Positions 51,216 to 59,693 of a stretch of DNA of 64,000 nucleotides are shown piece after piece. The stretch lies in contig NZ_OY760055.1 of assembly GCF_963662885.1 (NCBI RefSeq), positions 730,421-794,420 on the forward strand, written 5' to 3'. Position 1 is the stretch's first letter, and each line of letters starts with the position of its first letter. Both the position numbers and the translations under genes were made by a program. This DNA comes from an uncultured Pseudodesulfovibrio sp. (GTDB lineage: Bacteria > Desulfobacterota > Desulfovibrionia > Desulfovibrionales > Desulfovibrionaceae). Below the pieces are notes generated by a model, which was not told the DNA's origin, did no database searches, and saw only the letters and a program-made list of their open reading frames with translations.

Positions 51216-51611
51216 TTACTTGTGCAAAAGCCCGAGTTTCTCCAACTCGGCATACAACTTGTCCTTTGCGACCGGTTTGACGATGTAGGCCGATGCCTCA
51301 CCGTCGTGGAAGGTCCGTATGACCGTCCTGGGGTCGTCCAGGGCCGTGGTCATGATGACCTTGACCCTCGGCCGGTAGTTGTGTGTTGTCTCGAGGTCCC
51401 GAATCTTCTGCAACGCCTCGATCCCGTCCACTTCGGGCATCATGATGTCCATGAGGATCAGGTCATAGGGCCTGTTCTCGTCATGGCCCATCTTGAACGC
51501 CTCCACCGCCTCCCGGCCGTTGACCACGATGTCCACTTCGAAAAGTGTCATCAGGAACGACCGCAAAACTTTGCGGCTGAGGAATTCGTCTTCGACAATA
51601 AGTGCACGCAT
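51216..51611 (-). CDS. Stand-alone response regulator (CheY-like)
   Basis: 131 residues, a single receiver domain. Acidic pair EDE near residue 7, phosphorylatable Asp55 in LILMDIMMPE, Thr88/Thr89 in VIMTTA and Lys112 in IVKPVA are present. It is upstream of the Hpt-STAS and cheA genes (15 bases to the next) and is likely the first of the three in the operon. No output domain. Confidence 0.93.
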   Translation of the reverse strand: MRALIVEDEFLSRKVLRSFLMTLFEVDIVVNGREAVEAFKMGHDENRPYDLILMDIMMPEVDGIEALQKIRDLETTHNYRPRVKVIMTTALDDPRTVIRTFHDGEASAYIVKPVAKDKLYAELEKLGLLHK

Positions 51612-51794
51612 TTCGTTCCCCGCTTTCTTACCTTGGAAAGAGAAATCTCATCTTCTTTTCCTATGTAAAATGAAAAAATGTCAATATGATGATAGGAATT
51701 TATAACTCGCATCACATTATAATCTGGCTGCTTGCGTCCGCTTGAAAGGGCGTACGGGGTTGCCAAACCATTGTAGAATGGATACCAACCCCGC

Positions 51795-52385
51795 ATGCCC
51801 AAAGAGATAACGGAAGAAAGGAAGAAACGTATCGATGCGGTGCTGTCCCGGCGGCAGAAGGATTTGACCCTGATAATGGACAACATCTGGGACCCTCACA
51901 ATGTCTCGGCTGTCCTCAGGAGTTGCGACGCCTTTGGCGTGGCCGGTGTACATTTGTATTATACAGACTCGCAGTGGCCCGACCTGGCCCAGAAAAGCTC
52001 GGCCTCGGCCAAGAAGTGGATCGAGCGAACCGAGCATGTCGACGCGGCCGAGATGGTCGCTGATCTGAAGAGCCAGGGCATGCAGATTCTGCGTACCGGA
52101 TTTTCGGAGACCGCGAAGCCGGTCATGGATTTCGACTTCACCCGTCCCACGGCGGTCATCCTGAGCAACGAGCACCGGGGAACATCCCCGGATCTGGCAA
52201 AGCTTGTTCCGGACGAGGTCTACATCCCCATGCAGGGCATGGTTCAGAGTTTCAACGTCTCGGTGGCTGCGGCCATCATATTGTACCAGGCGTTCACTCA
52301 GCGGAACGCCGAAGGCATGTACGACGAACCCTCCTTTTCCAAAGAGGAAATGGAGTCGCTCAAAACCCAATGGTATTCGAGGTAA
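51795..52385 (+). CDS. trmH: TrmH-type tRNA 2'-O-methyltransferase
   Basis: 196 residues, SpoU class knotted methyltransferase. NVSAVLRSCDAFGVAGVHL, LSNEHRGTSP and YIPMQGMVQSFNVSVAAAI are the three motifs of the class. Methylates G18 of some tRNAs in close relatives; substrate inferred. No Shine-Dalgarno is visible. The yrdC-like gene follows ten bases on. Confidence 0.92.
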   Translation: MPKEITEERKKRIDAVLSRRQKDLTLIMDNIWDPHNVSAVLRSCDAFGVAGVHLYYTDSQWPDLAQKSSASAKKWIERTEHVDAAEMVADLKSQGMQILRTGFSETAKPVMDFDFTRPTAVILSNEHRGTSPDLAKLVPDEVYIPMQGMVQSFNVSVAAAIILYQAFTQRNAEGMYDEPSFSKEEMESLKTQWYSR

Positions 52386-52395
52386 GGAGACAATC

Positions 52396-53007
52396 ATGCA
52401 GGAGTTGCTCAAGGTCCTCCGTTCCGACGGCATTGTCATATACCCCACCGAAACCCTGTACGCGCTCGGCTGCGACGCCACCAGCGCGAAGGCCTGCGAC
52501 CGCGTGGCCGAGGTAAAGGGACGCTCCGAGGAGCGGCCGCTGCCCCTGATCATCGGCGGTCTGGACATGCTCGATCTGGTTACGGCCGAGAAGTCCCGCT
52601 CCCTGCTGGACCTTGCCGGCGCGTTCTGGCCCGGTCCGCTGTCCATTCTGGTCAAGGCGCTGCCCGAGCTGCCCTCCTGGCTGTCCGACGAGGAGGGCTA
52701 CACCTCGGTGCGTTGGTCCGGCCATCCGTTCGCCTCGGAACTGTCGCGCCGGTTCCGCAAGCCCATCGTGGCCACCAGCGCCAACCTGTCGGGCAAACCG
52801 GCGGCGGCCCTGCCCGAGGATATTGACCCCGCGCTTCTGGAGATGGTCGACGGCTCCTATTTCGACCCGCCGTGGCCGCGGGGGCACAAAGCCTCCACCG
52901 TGGTCCGCATGCTCGGCTCCAGCAAGCTCGAGATCATTCGCGAGGGCGAGATTTCCATCAAGAAACTTTGCGACAAGGGATTCTCCGTAGCCGTGCGCAA
53001 CGCCTGA
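52396..53007 (+). CDS. YrdC/Sua5-family threonylcarbamoyl-AMP synthase
   Basis: 203 residues, the first enzyme of tRNA t6A synthesis or the paralogous YciO. IVIYPTETLYALGCDA, KGRSEERPLPLII, FWPGPLSILVKALP and VATSANLSGKPA are family motifs. This is substrate for MtaB, encoded elsewhere in this window. AAGGAGACAATC precedes the ATG. A terminator follows. Confidence 0.92.
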   Translation: MQELLKVLRSDGIVIYPTETLYALGCDATSAKACDRVAEVKGRSEERPLPLIIGGLDMLDLVTAEKSRSLLDLAGAFWPGPLSILVKALPELPSWLSDEEGYTSVRWSGHPFASELSRRFRKPIVATSANLSGKPAAALPEDIDPALLEMVDGSYFDPPWPRGHKASTVVRMLGSSKLEIIREGEISIKKLCDKGFSVAVRNA

Positions 53008-53076
53008 TTCCGAAGGCGGGTCAAAAAAGTTGAACCCGCATACACGGGAAATGGACCTTTGCCGGTCCAAGGTAAA

Positions 53077-53113
53077 AAATCTTGTACCCCAGTTTGGGGT
53101 GCAGGATTTTTTA
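53077..53113 (+). terminator. Terminator of trmH-yrdC
   Basis: Fourteen-base stem (AAATCTTGTACCCC with GGGGTGCAGGATTT) with AGTTT loop and a T-rich tail, 70 bases after the stop. Confidence 0.85.
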
Positions 53114-53185
53114 TTTTGTTACTGTTGAATTGTAATATATTGTTTTTATTGAGTATTATTTAAATCAGCTCATTGTTCTCGGTTT

Positions 53186-53201
53186 TGGCACAGTGGTTGC
53201 T
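53186..53201 (+). promoter_or_regulatory. Sigma-54 promoter
   Basis: TGGCAC-N5-TTGCT with GG at 53187-53188 and GC at 53199-53200, exactly ten bases apart; a T precedes TGGCAC. The match to the -24/-12 consensus is full. Predicted start about 53212. Upstream is AT-rich and free of genes. Confidence 0.75.
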
Positions 53202-53236
53202 ACATGTAAAATAAGTTCTTCCTTTAATTTGCACAC

Positions 53237-53282
53237 GAGAAAGCCAAGGCTTCACCGGAAATTCCGATGAAGCCTTTCTCGT
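53237..53282 (+). ncRNA. Stable hairpin downstream of the sigma-54 promoter, candidate small RNA or leader
   Basis: CGAGAAAG pairs with CTTTCTCG (53237-53244 with 53275-53282); inside, GCTTCA and CGGAA pair with TTCCG and TGAAGC, with one mismatch and a five-base bulge. It would start 25 bases after the predicted sigma-54 start. No T-run follows. The gap 53008-53499 holds no gene I can support. It may be a small RNA, or a structured leader for the NUDIX gene. Confidence 0.45.
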
Positions 53283-53499
53283 ATGGTTTGCTGTGTAAAT
53301 ACATTTCTATTAAATACAATAGGTTGTGATCTTGACCTCGGCTGTAAAGAGCATGCCTGTCCCGTAATTGTCGTGGGGTTAGGATGGTTGGGACACCTTT
53401 CCGGAGGGTAAAAAAAGTGGAATCCGTTTGCCCCGGATTTGACTTCGCGGCCGTGTTTGGGGAAAGTCCTGCCGTATCCAACAGCAAACGGAGCGTGTC

Positions 53500-53955
53500 A
53501 TGGGCAAAGTGCAGACCTGCCCCCATTGCGGGGGTGAAATTCATGTGTATCGGAATCCGACCCCCACGGTGGACGTGGTCATCGCCATGCCGTTGCCTGA
53601 AGGCGGGCAGGGCGTGGTCCTGGTTAAAAGAAGCAACCCGCCCTTGGGCTGGGCTCTGCCCGGCGGGTTCGTGGATTACGGCGAGACCTGCGAGCAGGCC
53701 GCCGTGCGCGAGATGAAGGAAGAGACCGGACTCGATGTGCGTCTGACCGGTTTGCTCGGGGTCTACTCGGACCCGGCCCGCGACCCGCGCGGCCATACCA
53801 TGAGCGTGGTCTACACCGGCGAGCCCGAAGACCCGTCGCAGCTCGCTGCCGGCGACGACGCGGCGGATGCCGTTGTCTACCCGCTGGGGCAGTGGCCCGA
53901 GCTGGCTTTCGACCATGCGCAGATTCTGGCGGATTACCTCGCCAAAATCGGGTAG
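53500..53955 (+). CDS. NUDIX hydrolase with zinc-knuckle start
   Basis: 151 residues. N-terminal CPHCGG pair (residues 7-10), then a NUDIX domain with GGFVDYGETCEQAAVRE continuing MKEETGL, the full NUDIX box. Hydrolyses a nucleoside diphosphate derivative; substrate unknown. AACGGAGCGTGTC precedes the ATG. A sigma-54 promoter lies 300 bases upstream and may drive it. Confidence 0.92.
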   Translation: MGKVQTCPHCGGEIHVYRNPTPTVDVVIAMPLPEGGQGVVLVKRSNPPLGWALPGGFVDYGETCEQAAVREMKEETGLDVRLTGLLGVYSDPARDPRGHTMSVVYTGEPEDPSQLAAGDDAADAVVYPLGQWPELAFDHAQILADYLAKIG

Positions 53956-54051
53956 AGCCCCTGACCGGACGCGGATTGACTTGGCCCGGGCCCGCGCGTA
54001 GCCTCCTGAAATCGATCATTCCGGCAAGCCCGCATTCAAGGTGAAATCATC

Positions 54052-55062
54052 ATGCGAACTCTTTGCATAACCCTCGGCGACCCCTGCGGTCTTGGCCCTG
54101 AACTGGTCACCCGCCATTTCCTGGATTCCGGTGAGCCCACGGACCGGTTCCTGCTCATAGGACCCATTGCGGCCCTGGACCGCGAACTGGCCCGGCTGGG
54201 TGCGGCACGTTTCTTCACCCCCATGGATTCTCGGGATCAAATCACGGACAAGAGCCCCGGCGTCTACATTTACCAGCCGCCGATGCTGAAGGATGTATGC
54301 TTTCCTCCGGGCTCACCCTGCCGTGAGGGGGGCCTTTCGGCTGGCGTCAGTTTGGATGCCGCCATTGAAGTCCTTAAATCCGGGCTGGCTCAGGGGTTGC
54401 TGACCTGCCCCCTAAACAAGGCGATGCTCAACGCCGCCGGATTTGATTTTCCCGGCCACACGGAATTTCTGGCGGAAAAACTCGGTGTGGGGCGCGACAA
54501 TGTGTGCATGCACCTGTGCGGCCACGACCCGGACGACCCCTCGCCCAAGTTGCGCGTCAGCCTGGTGACCACCCACCCGAGGCTGCGCGACGTGCCTGCT
54601 CTGGTGACCAGGGAGCGCATCCTCCACTGCCTGCGTCTTACTGCCGATTTCGTGAGCACTCTGGGGCTGGAAGGGCCCATCGGTGTGTGCGGGCTCAACC
54701 CCCATGCCGGGGAGTCCGGGCGTATCGGCGACGAGGAGATCAAGACAGTCATTCCGGCTCTGGAACAGGCCGCGGCAGAGGGCCTCAACGTGGCCGGTCC
54801 CATCCCCGGAGACACCATTTTCCATTTTGCTGCCAAGGGCCAATACCCGGCTGTGCTGGCCATGTACCATGACCAGGGACTCGCGCCGCTCAAGCTCCTT
54901 CATTTCAGCCGCGCCGTGAACGTCACCCTCGGTCTGCCGTATCCGCGTACCTCGCCCGACCACGGTACCGGCTACGATCTGGTGGGTACGGGAGAAGCGT
55001 CCATCGACAGTTTCCGGGCCGCTTTGGACATGCTGCAAAAGTTGGTCGGCGAGGCGCGGTAA
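54052..55062 (+). CDS. pdxA: 4-hydroxythreonine-4-phosphate dehydrogenase
   Basis: 336 residues. Part of pyridoxal phosphate synthesis by the DXP-dependent route. TLGDPCGLGPEL, FPGHTEFLAEK, GLNPHAGESGRIGDEE and AMYHDQGLAPLK give the metal-binding histidines and substrate site. Two bases separate it from gmhB. Confidence 0.95.
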   Translation: MRTLCITLGDPCGLGPELVTRHFLDSGEPTDRFLLIGPIAALDRELARLGAARFFTPMDSRDQITDKSPGVYIYQPPMLKDVCFPPGSPCREGGLSAGVSLDAAIEVLKSGLAQGLLTCPLNKAMLNAAGFDFPGHTEFLAEKLGVGRDNVCMHLCGHDPDDPSPKLRVSLVTTHPRLRDVPALVTRERILHCLRLTADFVSTLGLEGPIGVCGLNPHAGESGRIGDEEIKTVIPALEQAAAEGLNVAGPIPGDTIFHFAAKGQYPAVLAMYHDQGLAPLKLLHFSRAVNVTLGLPYPRTSPDHGTGYDLVGTGEASIDSFRAALDMLQKLVGEAR

Positions 55063-55064
55063 CC

Positions 55065-55604
55065 ATGTTCAAACGGTACATCCTGCTGGATCGCGACGGC
55101 ACCATCATCTTTGACAAGCACTACCTTCACGACCCCGAGGGCGTGGAGCTCCTGCCCCAAGCCGTCGAGGGGTTGCGGCGCATGCAGGGCATGGGCTTCG
55201 GTCTGGCCGTGCTGACCAATCAGAGTGGAGTCGCACGGGGGTATTATGACGAAAGCGCGGTCCACGCCTGCAATGAGCGCATGATCGAGCTGTTGGCCGA
55301 GCATGGTGTGACCGTGGACGGCGTCTTCTACTGCCCGCATGAACCCAAGGACAAGTGCAACTGCCGCAAGCCCAAGCCCGGGCTCATGGAGCAGGCCGCC
55401 GCCGAGCTGGATTTCGATCCCGCCAATGCGTTCATGATTGGCGACAAATCCGCCGACATCGGTGTGGGAAACGTGACTGGCGCCACCACGATCCTCGTAC
55501 GCACGGGCAAGGGCGCGACAGAGGAAGCCAAGTGCGGCCAAAAGGCCGACCATGTCTGTGATGACCTTTTCGCCGCCGCGCTGTACATCGAAAGCCTGAT
55601 GTAA
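55065..55604 (+). CDS. gmhB: D-glycero-D-manno-heptose 1,7-bisphosphate phosphatase
   Basis: 179 residues, HAD superfamily. LLDRDGTI (Asp9, Asp11), TNQSGVARGYY, the zinc-binding CPHEPKDKCNCRKPKPG loop and MIGDKSADI are all GmhB features. Makes heptose 1-phosphate for LPS core. Ends at a terminator. Confidence 0.94.
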   Translation: MFKRYILLDRDGTIIFDKHYLHDPEGVELLPQAVEGLRRMQGMGFGLAVLTNQSGVARGYYDESAVHACNERMIELLAEHGVTVDGVFYCPHEPKDKCNCRKPKPGLMEQAAAELDFDPANAFMIGDKSADIGVGNVTGATTILVRTGKGATEEAKCGQKADHVCDDLFAAALYIESLM

Positions 55605-55644
55605 AAAGGCTGCCCCCACCGGCCGCCGGAGGCGCGAGCAACGA

Positions 55645-55671
55645 AAAAGGGCTCCCATTGGGAGCCCTTTT
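55645..55671. terminator. Bidirectional terminator after gmhB
   Basis: Perfect AAAAGGGCTCCC / GGGAGCCCTTTT stem with ATT loop between convergent genes. Confidence 0.93.
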
Positions 55672-55694
55672 GGGTTGAATATCGTAGCGGTCTG

Positions 55695-56495
55695 CTAGCC
55701 CATTTTTTTCTGGGCGAATTTGAGCATTTTGACGGCTTCGGCGAAGCCGGGGTTGATTTCCACGGCCTTGTTGGCGGAGCTGGCCATTTTGCCCCATTTG
55801 CGCCAGTCGTAGTAGAGGCGGCCCATGTTGTAGTGCAGGTATTCGTCATCCGAGGCCAGGGTCAGGGCCTTGAGGTAGTACTTTTCGGCGGTCTCGAAGT
55901 CCTGCATCTTGCGCAGGACCATGCCGATGCGGTTGTACAGATGGATGGCGTTGGGGTCGTCCTTGAGCGCCTCGTCCAGCATGGAGTAGGCTTCCTTGTA
56001 CCGGCCCGCATTGAGGTAGCGGTCGGCGATGTCGGCCTTGAGCTCCGGGTCGCCGCTGAAGGTCCGCACCAGTTGATCGAAGACCTCGTTGGCCTTGTCC
56101 CAATCCTGGCCGTCGAGGAGGGCCTGGCCCTTCTCGAGTTCGGCTTGCTTCTGGGCCTCGAGCGCTTCCAGGTCGCCCTGGACCTCTTCGTTGAGGGCCT
56201 TTTGCAGCTCCTGGAGCAGTTCGCGCATGGCGTCGAGCAGGGGACGTTCCTTTCCGGGCTCATAGCTGATGACCAGAGGATAGATCTTGCGCAACTCTTT
56301 GTCGGAGTTGAGCACATAGGTAACCTTTTCGAGGATTTCCTCGAACTCGTCCCGTTCATTTTTCATGACCTGATTCTTGAGGAAGAGAATGAGGCCATCG
56401 TGAACAGCCTGTACCGCCGGCATGTATTTGCCCTTTTTCAAGAGCGTGGCGACGGAATTCAGCTTCTTGCGTGACTTGATCAGATCTGCGGACAT
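55695..56495 (-). CDS. TPR-repeat protein
   Basis: 266 residues, no signal or membrane segment. A helical N-terminus with a coiled-coil part (EVQGDLEALEAQKQAELEKG), then TPR repeats from about residue 120 (DWDKANEVFDQLVRTFSGDP, GRYKEAYSMLDEALKDDP, DFETAEKYYLKALTLASDD). Likely a cytoplasmic protein-interaction scaffold. Start ATG 56495. Confidence 0.82.
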   Translation of the reverse strand: MSADLIKSRKKLNSVATLLKKGKYMPAVQAVHDGLILFLKNQVMKNERDEFEEILEKVTYVLNSDKELRKIYPLVISYEPGKERPLLDAMRELLQELQKALNEEVQGDLEALEAQKQAELEKGQALLDGQDWDKANEVFDQLVRTFSGDPELKADIADRYLNAGRYKEAYSMLDEALKDDPNAIHLYNRIGMVLRKMQDFETAEKYYLKALTLASDDEYLHYNMGRLYYDWRKWGKMASSANKAVEINPGFAEAVKMLKFAQKKMG

Positions 56496-56525
56496 GCGAT
56501 GTTCCTGGCTGTGGTTCTTGCGGGA

Positions 56526-57650
56526 CTATATCCCGGTACTTTCCTTGACCATATCACGAAATCTCGGAAAGAAATAGCGGCTGTCGTGAGGGCCGGGACC
56601 TGCTTCCGGGTGATACTGGATGGCCAGGATGGGCTTTTCCTTGTGGCGGAAGCCCTCAAGGGTATTGTCGTTCAGGTTCACGTGGGTCTTTTCGAGGAAA
56701 TCGAGGCCTTCGACGTCCACGCAGAAGCCGTGGTTCTGAGAGGAGATTTCGATCTTCTCGGTCTGCAGGTCCATGACCGGATGGTTGCAGCCGTGGTGGC
56801 CGAACTTGAGCTTGTAGGTGGTTCCGCCCATGGCCAGACCGAGGATCTGGTGGCCCAGGCAGATACCGGCAACAGGCATGTCCTCGCACAGGTCCTTGGC
56901 CGCTTCCACCGCGGTGGTCACGGCAGCCGGGTCACCGGGGCCGTTGGACAGGAACACGGCGTCGGGACCGAGTTCGCGCGCCTGGGCGGCGGTGTAGTGG
57001 GAGGGGACCACGATCATGTCGAAGCCCTGGGCCTCCATGAGGCGCAGGATGTTCCACTTGATGCCGAAGTCGTAGATCACGAGCTTGGGGCCTTTGCCTT
57101 TCCAGGCGAAGTCCTTGATGTCGTCGATGTACACGGGCTTTTTGCCGTCCCAGGTGTAGGGCTTTTCGCAGGACACGCGGTCGGCCAGGTTGAGGCCTTC
57201 CATGTTCTCGATGGAGCGCGCCTTTTCGACCAGCTCGGCCGGGTCGACGTCGCCGGTAGCCATGAATCCGCGCTGGGCGCCGTTGATGCGCAGGTGGCGG
57301 GTCAGGGCGCGGGTATCGATTCCTTCGATACCCATTACACCGGCCTCGGTCAGGTAGTCGGGCAGGGAAATGGTCGAGCGCCAGTTGCTCGGTCTCTTGC
57401 AGCATTCCTTGACAATGAAGCCGGCCGCCTGGACCTTGTGCGACTCCACGTCCTCGGGATTGATCCCGTAGTTGCCGATGAGCGGGTAGGTCATGGTGAC
57501 CATCTGCCCGGTGTAGGACGGGTCGGTCAGAATCTCCTGATAACCGGTCATGCCGGTATTGAAGATGACCTCACCGGAGGCCTCGCCCTGGCCGGTGAAA
57601 CTCGTCCCCTTGAAAATCGTGCCGTCTTCGAGGGCAAGAATCGCTTTCAT
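56526..57650 (-). CDS. carA: Carbamoyl-phosphate synthase small subunit
   Basis: 374 residues. Amidotransferase that supplies ammonia to CarB. Standard features: NTGMTGYQEILTDPSYTGQ, EGIDTRALTRHLR, and the class I glutaminase triad with Cys264 in GICLGHQILG and HPEAGPGPHD near the end. ATG 57650 overlaps the kdsB stop by one base. carB is not present in the window. Confidence 0.97.
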   Translation of the reverse strand: MKAILALEDGTIFKGTSFTGQGEASGEVIFNTGMTGYQEILTDPSYTGQMVTMTYPLIGNYGINPEDVESHKVQAAGFIVKECCKRPSNWRSTISLPDYLTEAGVMGIEGIDTRALTRHLRINGAQRGFMATGDVDPAELVEKARSIENMEGLNLADRVSCEKPYTWDGKKPVYIDDIKDFAWKGKGPKLVIYDFGIKWNILRLMEAQGFDMIVVPSHYTAAQARELGPDAVFLSNGPGDPAAVTTAVEAAKDLCEDMPVAGICLGHQILGLAMGGTTYKLKFGHHGCNHPVMDLQTEKIEISSQNHGFCVDVEGLDFLEKTHVNLNDNTLEGFRHKEKPILAIQYHPEAGPGPHDSRYFFPRFRDMVKESTGI

Positions 57651-58390
57651 CAATGGTTCTCCAGAATGGTCTTGACCTTGACGAGGTCTTCGGGCCTGTC
57701 CACCCCGTGGCAGCAGTGCCGCGTCTCGGTCACGTAAATATCGATGCCGTCTTCGAGCAGACGGAGTTGCTCCAGTTTTTCCCGCTGCTCCAACGGGCTC
57801 GGGTCCAGGCTGCCGAATCGTTCCAATGCCTCCATACGGAAGGCATAAAGGCCGATGTGCAGCAGAAAACCGTGCATCTTCCCGTCGCGGTCGAAGGGCA
57901 CCAGCGAGCGGGAGAAGTAGAGCGCCCGTCCGTTGCTCGCCCGGACCACCTTGACCCGGTCGGGCGATGTCGCCTCATCCGGACCGATGGACGTGGCCAG
58001 GGTTGTCACCCGGACCTTGCAATCCTCGAAGGGGCGGACCAATTCGGTCAGCATGTCCGCTTCAAGGCACGGTTCGTCACCCTGGATGTTAACCACGACA
58101 GCGTCGGAGTCAATGGACAGGGTACGGGCAGCCTCGAGCACGCGGTCCGTGCCGCTGCTGTGGTCGTGCCGCGTCATGACAACCGGTACGTCCAACGCCT
58201 TGGCAGCGTCGAAGATGCGTTTGTCGTCCGTGGCCAGGGTCACGCTGGTCATTTGCGGGCAGGCGCACGCCCTGGACCAGACGTGCCAGAACATGGGCTT
58301 GCCGCCGATCTCGACCAGTGGCTTGCCCGGGAACCGCGAGGAGTCATACCTTGCGGGGATGATGCCGTGACATTCGGGGAATTCGCTCAT
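57650..58390 (-). CDS. kdsB: CMP-Kdo synthetase
   Basis: 246 residues. Activates Kdo as CMP-Kdo for LPS synthesis. IIPARYDSSRFPGKPLVEIGG is split by the nucleotide-binding motif, followed by TLATDDKRIFDAA, MTRHDHSSGTDRVLEAA, VNIQGDEPC. ATG at 58390 gives the standard N-terminus; upstream frame is not coding. Upstream of carA and downstream of waaA. Confidence 0.95.
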   Translation of the reverse strand: MSEFPECHGIIPARYDSSRFPGKPLVEIGGKPMFWHVWSRACACPQMTSVTLATDDKRIFDAAKALDVPVVMTRHDHSSGTDRVLEAARTLSIDSDAVVVNIQGDEPCLEADMLTELVRPFEDCKVRVTTLATSIGPDEATSPDRVKVVRASNGRALYFSRSLVPFDRDGKMHGFLLHIGLYAFRMEALERFGSLDPSPLEQREKLEQLRLLEDGIDIYVTETRHCCHGVDRPEDLVKVKTILENH

Positions 58391-58406
58391 TGCTTGGGTA
58401 GCGTAT

Positions 58407-59693
58407 TTAATCCTTATTAAGAAAATCGGCAACCTGTTTGGAGACGGCTTCCGCGCCGCCCCTGCGGTCCCGGATGTACTGCTTCGCAGCCGCTGCCACC
58501 TCTTGGCGAGGCGGCGGGTTGTCGACGATTTTCTTGATTGATTCCAGGGCGTCCTGCCAGTCGGACGCTTCAACAGCCAGGCCTGAGTCGATGATATCGC
58601 GGCCGACCCATGCGAAATTTTTCCAGTACGGGCCGGTAACCGGGGTCACGCCGCTCGTCAGTGGTTCCAGAAAATTCTGCCCGCCCAGCGGAGCCAGGGA
58701 ACCGCCCACGAAGGCGGCCGTGGCCAGCCCGTAGGCCGGGACCAGCTCGCCGAAGGAGTCCCAAAGGATGACCGTGCCGAGGGCAGCCGGACCGGAAAGG
58801 CGGGAGCGCAGGACCCAGTTGAGTCCGGCCCCGTCCATGGCTTTCCGCCACAGGTCCAGGTGGTGCATGTGGCGTGGGAACAACCCGAGCACCGTGGAAG
58901 GGCGCGCGGACATGAGCCCGGCGGCCAGTCTGGTGACGTCGTGTTCCTCTTCCTTGCGCACCGAGCCGAAGATGACGAACGAATCCTTTTCGCGGATCAG
59001 GTCCCTCAGCGGGTTGTTCTTTCGGGCCATGGGGCCTGCGTCGCCCATGCGGTCGAACTTGATGTTGGGCATGACCCAGACCCGCTCCCGGCCGAACAGG
59101 GTGCCGAAGCGGCGGCCGTCGGTCTCGGACACGGCCATGATCCGGTCCGGGCCCAGGGCGCGAAACAGGCCGGGCCAGGTCATGTACCCGGCCAGGGATT
59201 TGGTGGTCATGCGCCCGTTGGCCAGAAGCACGCGCACGTTCTCGGCTTTGCACACGGACAGGAATCCCGGCCATATCTCGGTCTCGAGGATGACGACGAG
59301 TTTCGGGCGGACGTGCCGGACCATGCGGCTCATGATTTCCGGGGCGTCGAACGGGAAATACCAGGGCTGTACCGCCAACCCTGCCTTGCGTCCGTTGATC
59401 TCCTCGGCGGCGCGCAGCAGGGTCTGGTAGCCTTGCAGAGTGTTGGTGGTCACGAGCACGCGCAGGGTCTTGCTTCCGGTCGGCTTCAGGTGCTTGAGCA
59501 CCTCCCAGGCCAGATATGCCTCGCCGCCGCTGGCCGCCTGCATCCACAGGTCGGCCGCAGCGGGCATGCCGCCCGCCAGGGTACGCTGTTCCCATCCGTC
59601 CTTGAGTCGTCCGTTGAATCTGAGCAGGGGAAGGGCGGCCTTCCAGGCCAGCCCGTAGGTCTTGAGGGCCACGCCCAAAGCGGTCAACGCCAT
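58407..59693 (-). CDS. waaA: Kdo transferase
   Basis: 428 residues. Transfers Kdo from CMP-Kdo onto lipid A. N-terminal half has the family motif region AASGGEAYLA with a catalytic glutamate, ETEIWPG and NGRMTTKS; C-terminal half has SETDGRRF, FVIFGSVRKEEE and GGSLAPLGGQNFLEPL. Follows ddl with no gap and precedes kdsB by 16 bases. Confidence 0.94.
   Translation of the reverse strand: MALTALGVALKTYGLAWKAALPLLRFNGRLKDGWEQRTLAGGMPAAADLWMQAASGGEAYLAWEVLKHLKPTGSKTLRVLVTTNTLQGYQTLLRAAEEINGRKAGLAVQPWYFPFDAPEIMSRMVRHVRPKLVVILETEIWPGFLSVCKAENVRVLLANGRMTTKSLAGYMTWPGLFRALGPDRIMAVSETDGRRFGTLFGRERVWVMPNIKFDRMGDAGPMARKNNPLRDLIREKDSFVIFGSVRKEEEHDVTRLAAGLMSARPSTVLGLFPRHMHHLDLWRKAMDGAGLNWVLRSRLSGPAALGTVILWDSFGELVPAYGLATAAFVGGSLAPLGGQNFLEPLTSGVTPVTGPYWKNFAWVGRDIIDSGLAVEASDWQDALESIKKIVDNPPPRQEVAAAAKQYIRDRRGGAEAVSKQVADFLNKD

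Noticed and set aside
53268..53330. 20-codon ORF starting within the hairpin downstream of the sigma-54 promoter
   Set aside because: No convincing ribosome site and the start codon is buried in a stem; peptide has no distinctive feature.
53384..53716. Open frame overlapping the NUDIX gene start
   Set aside because: Overlaps the NUDIX gene in another frame, and has no recognised protein features.
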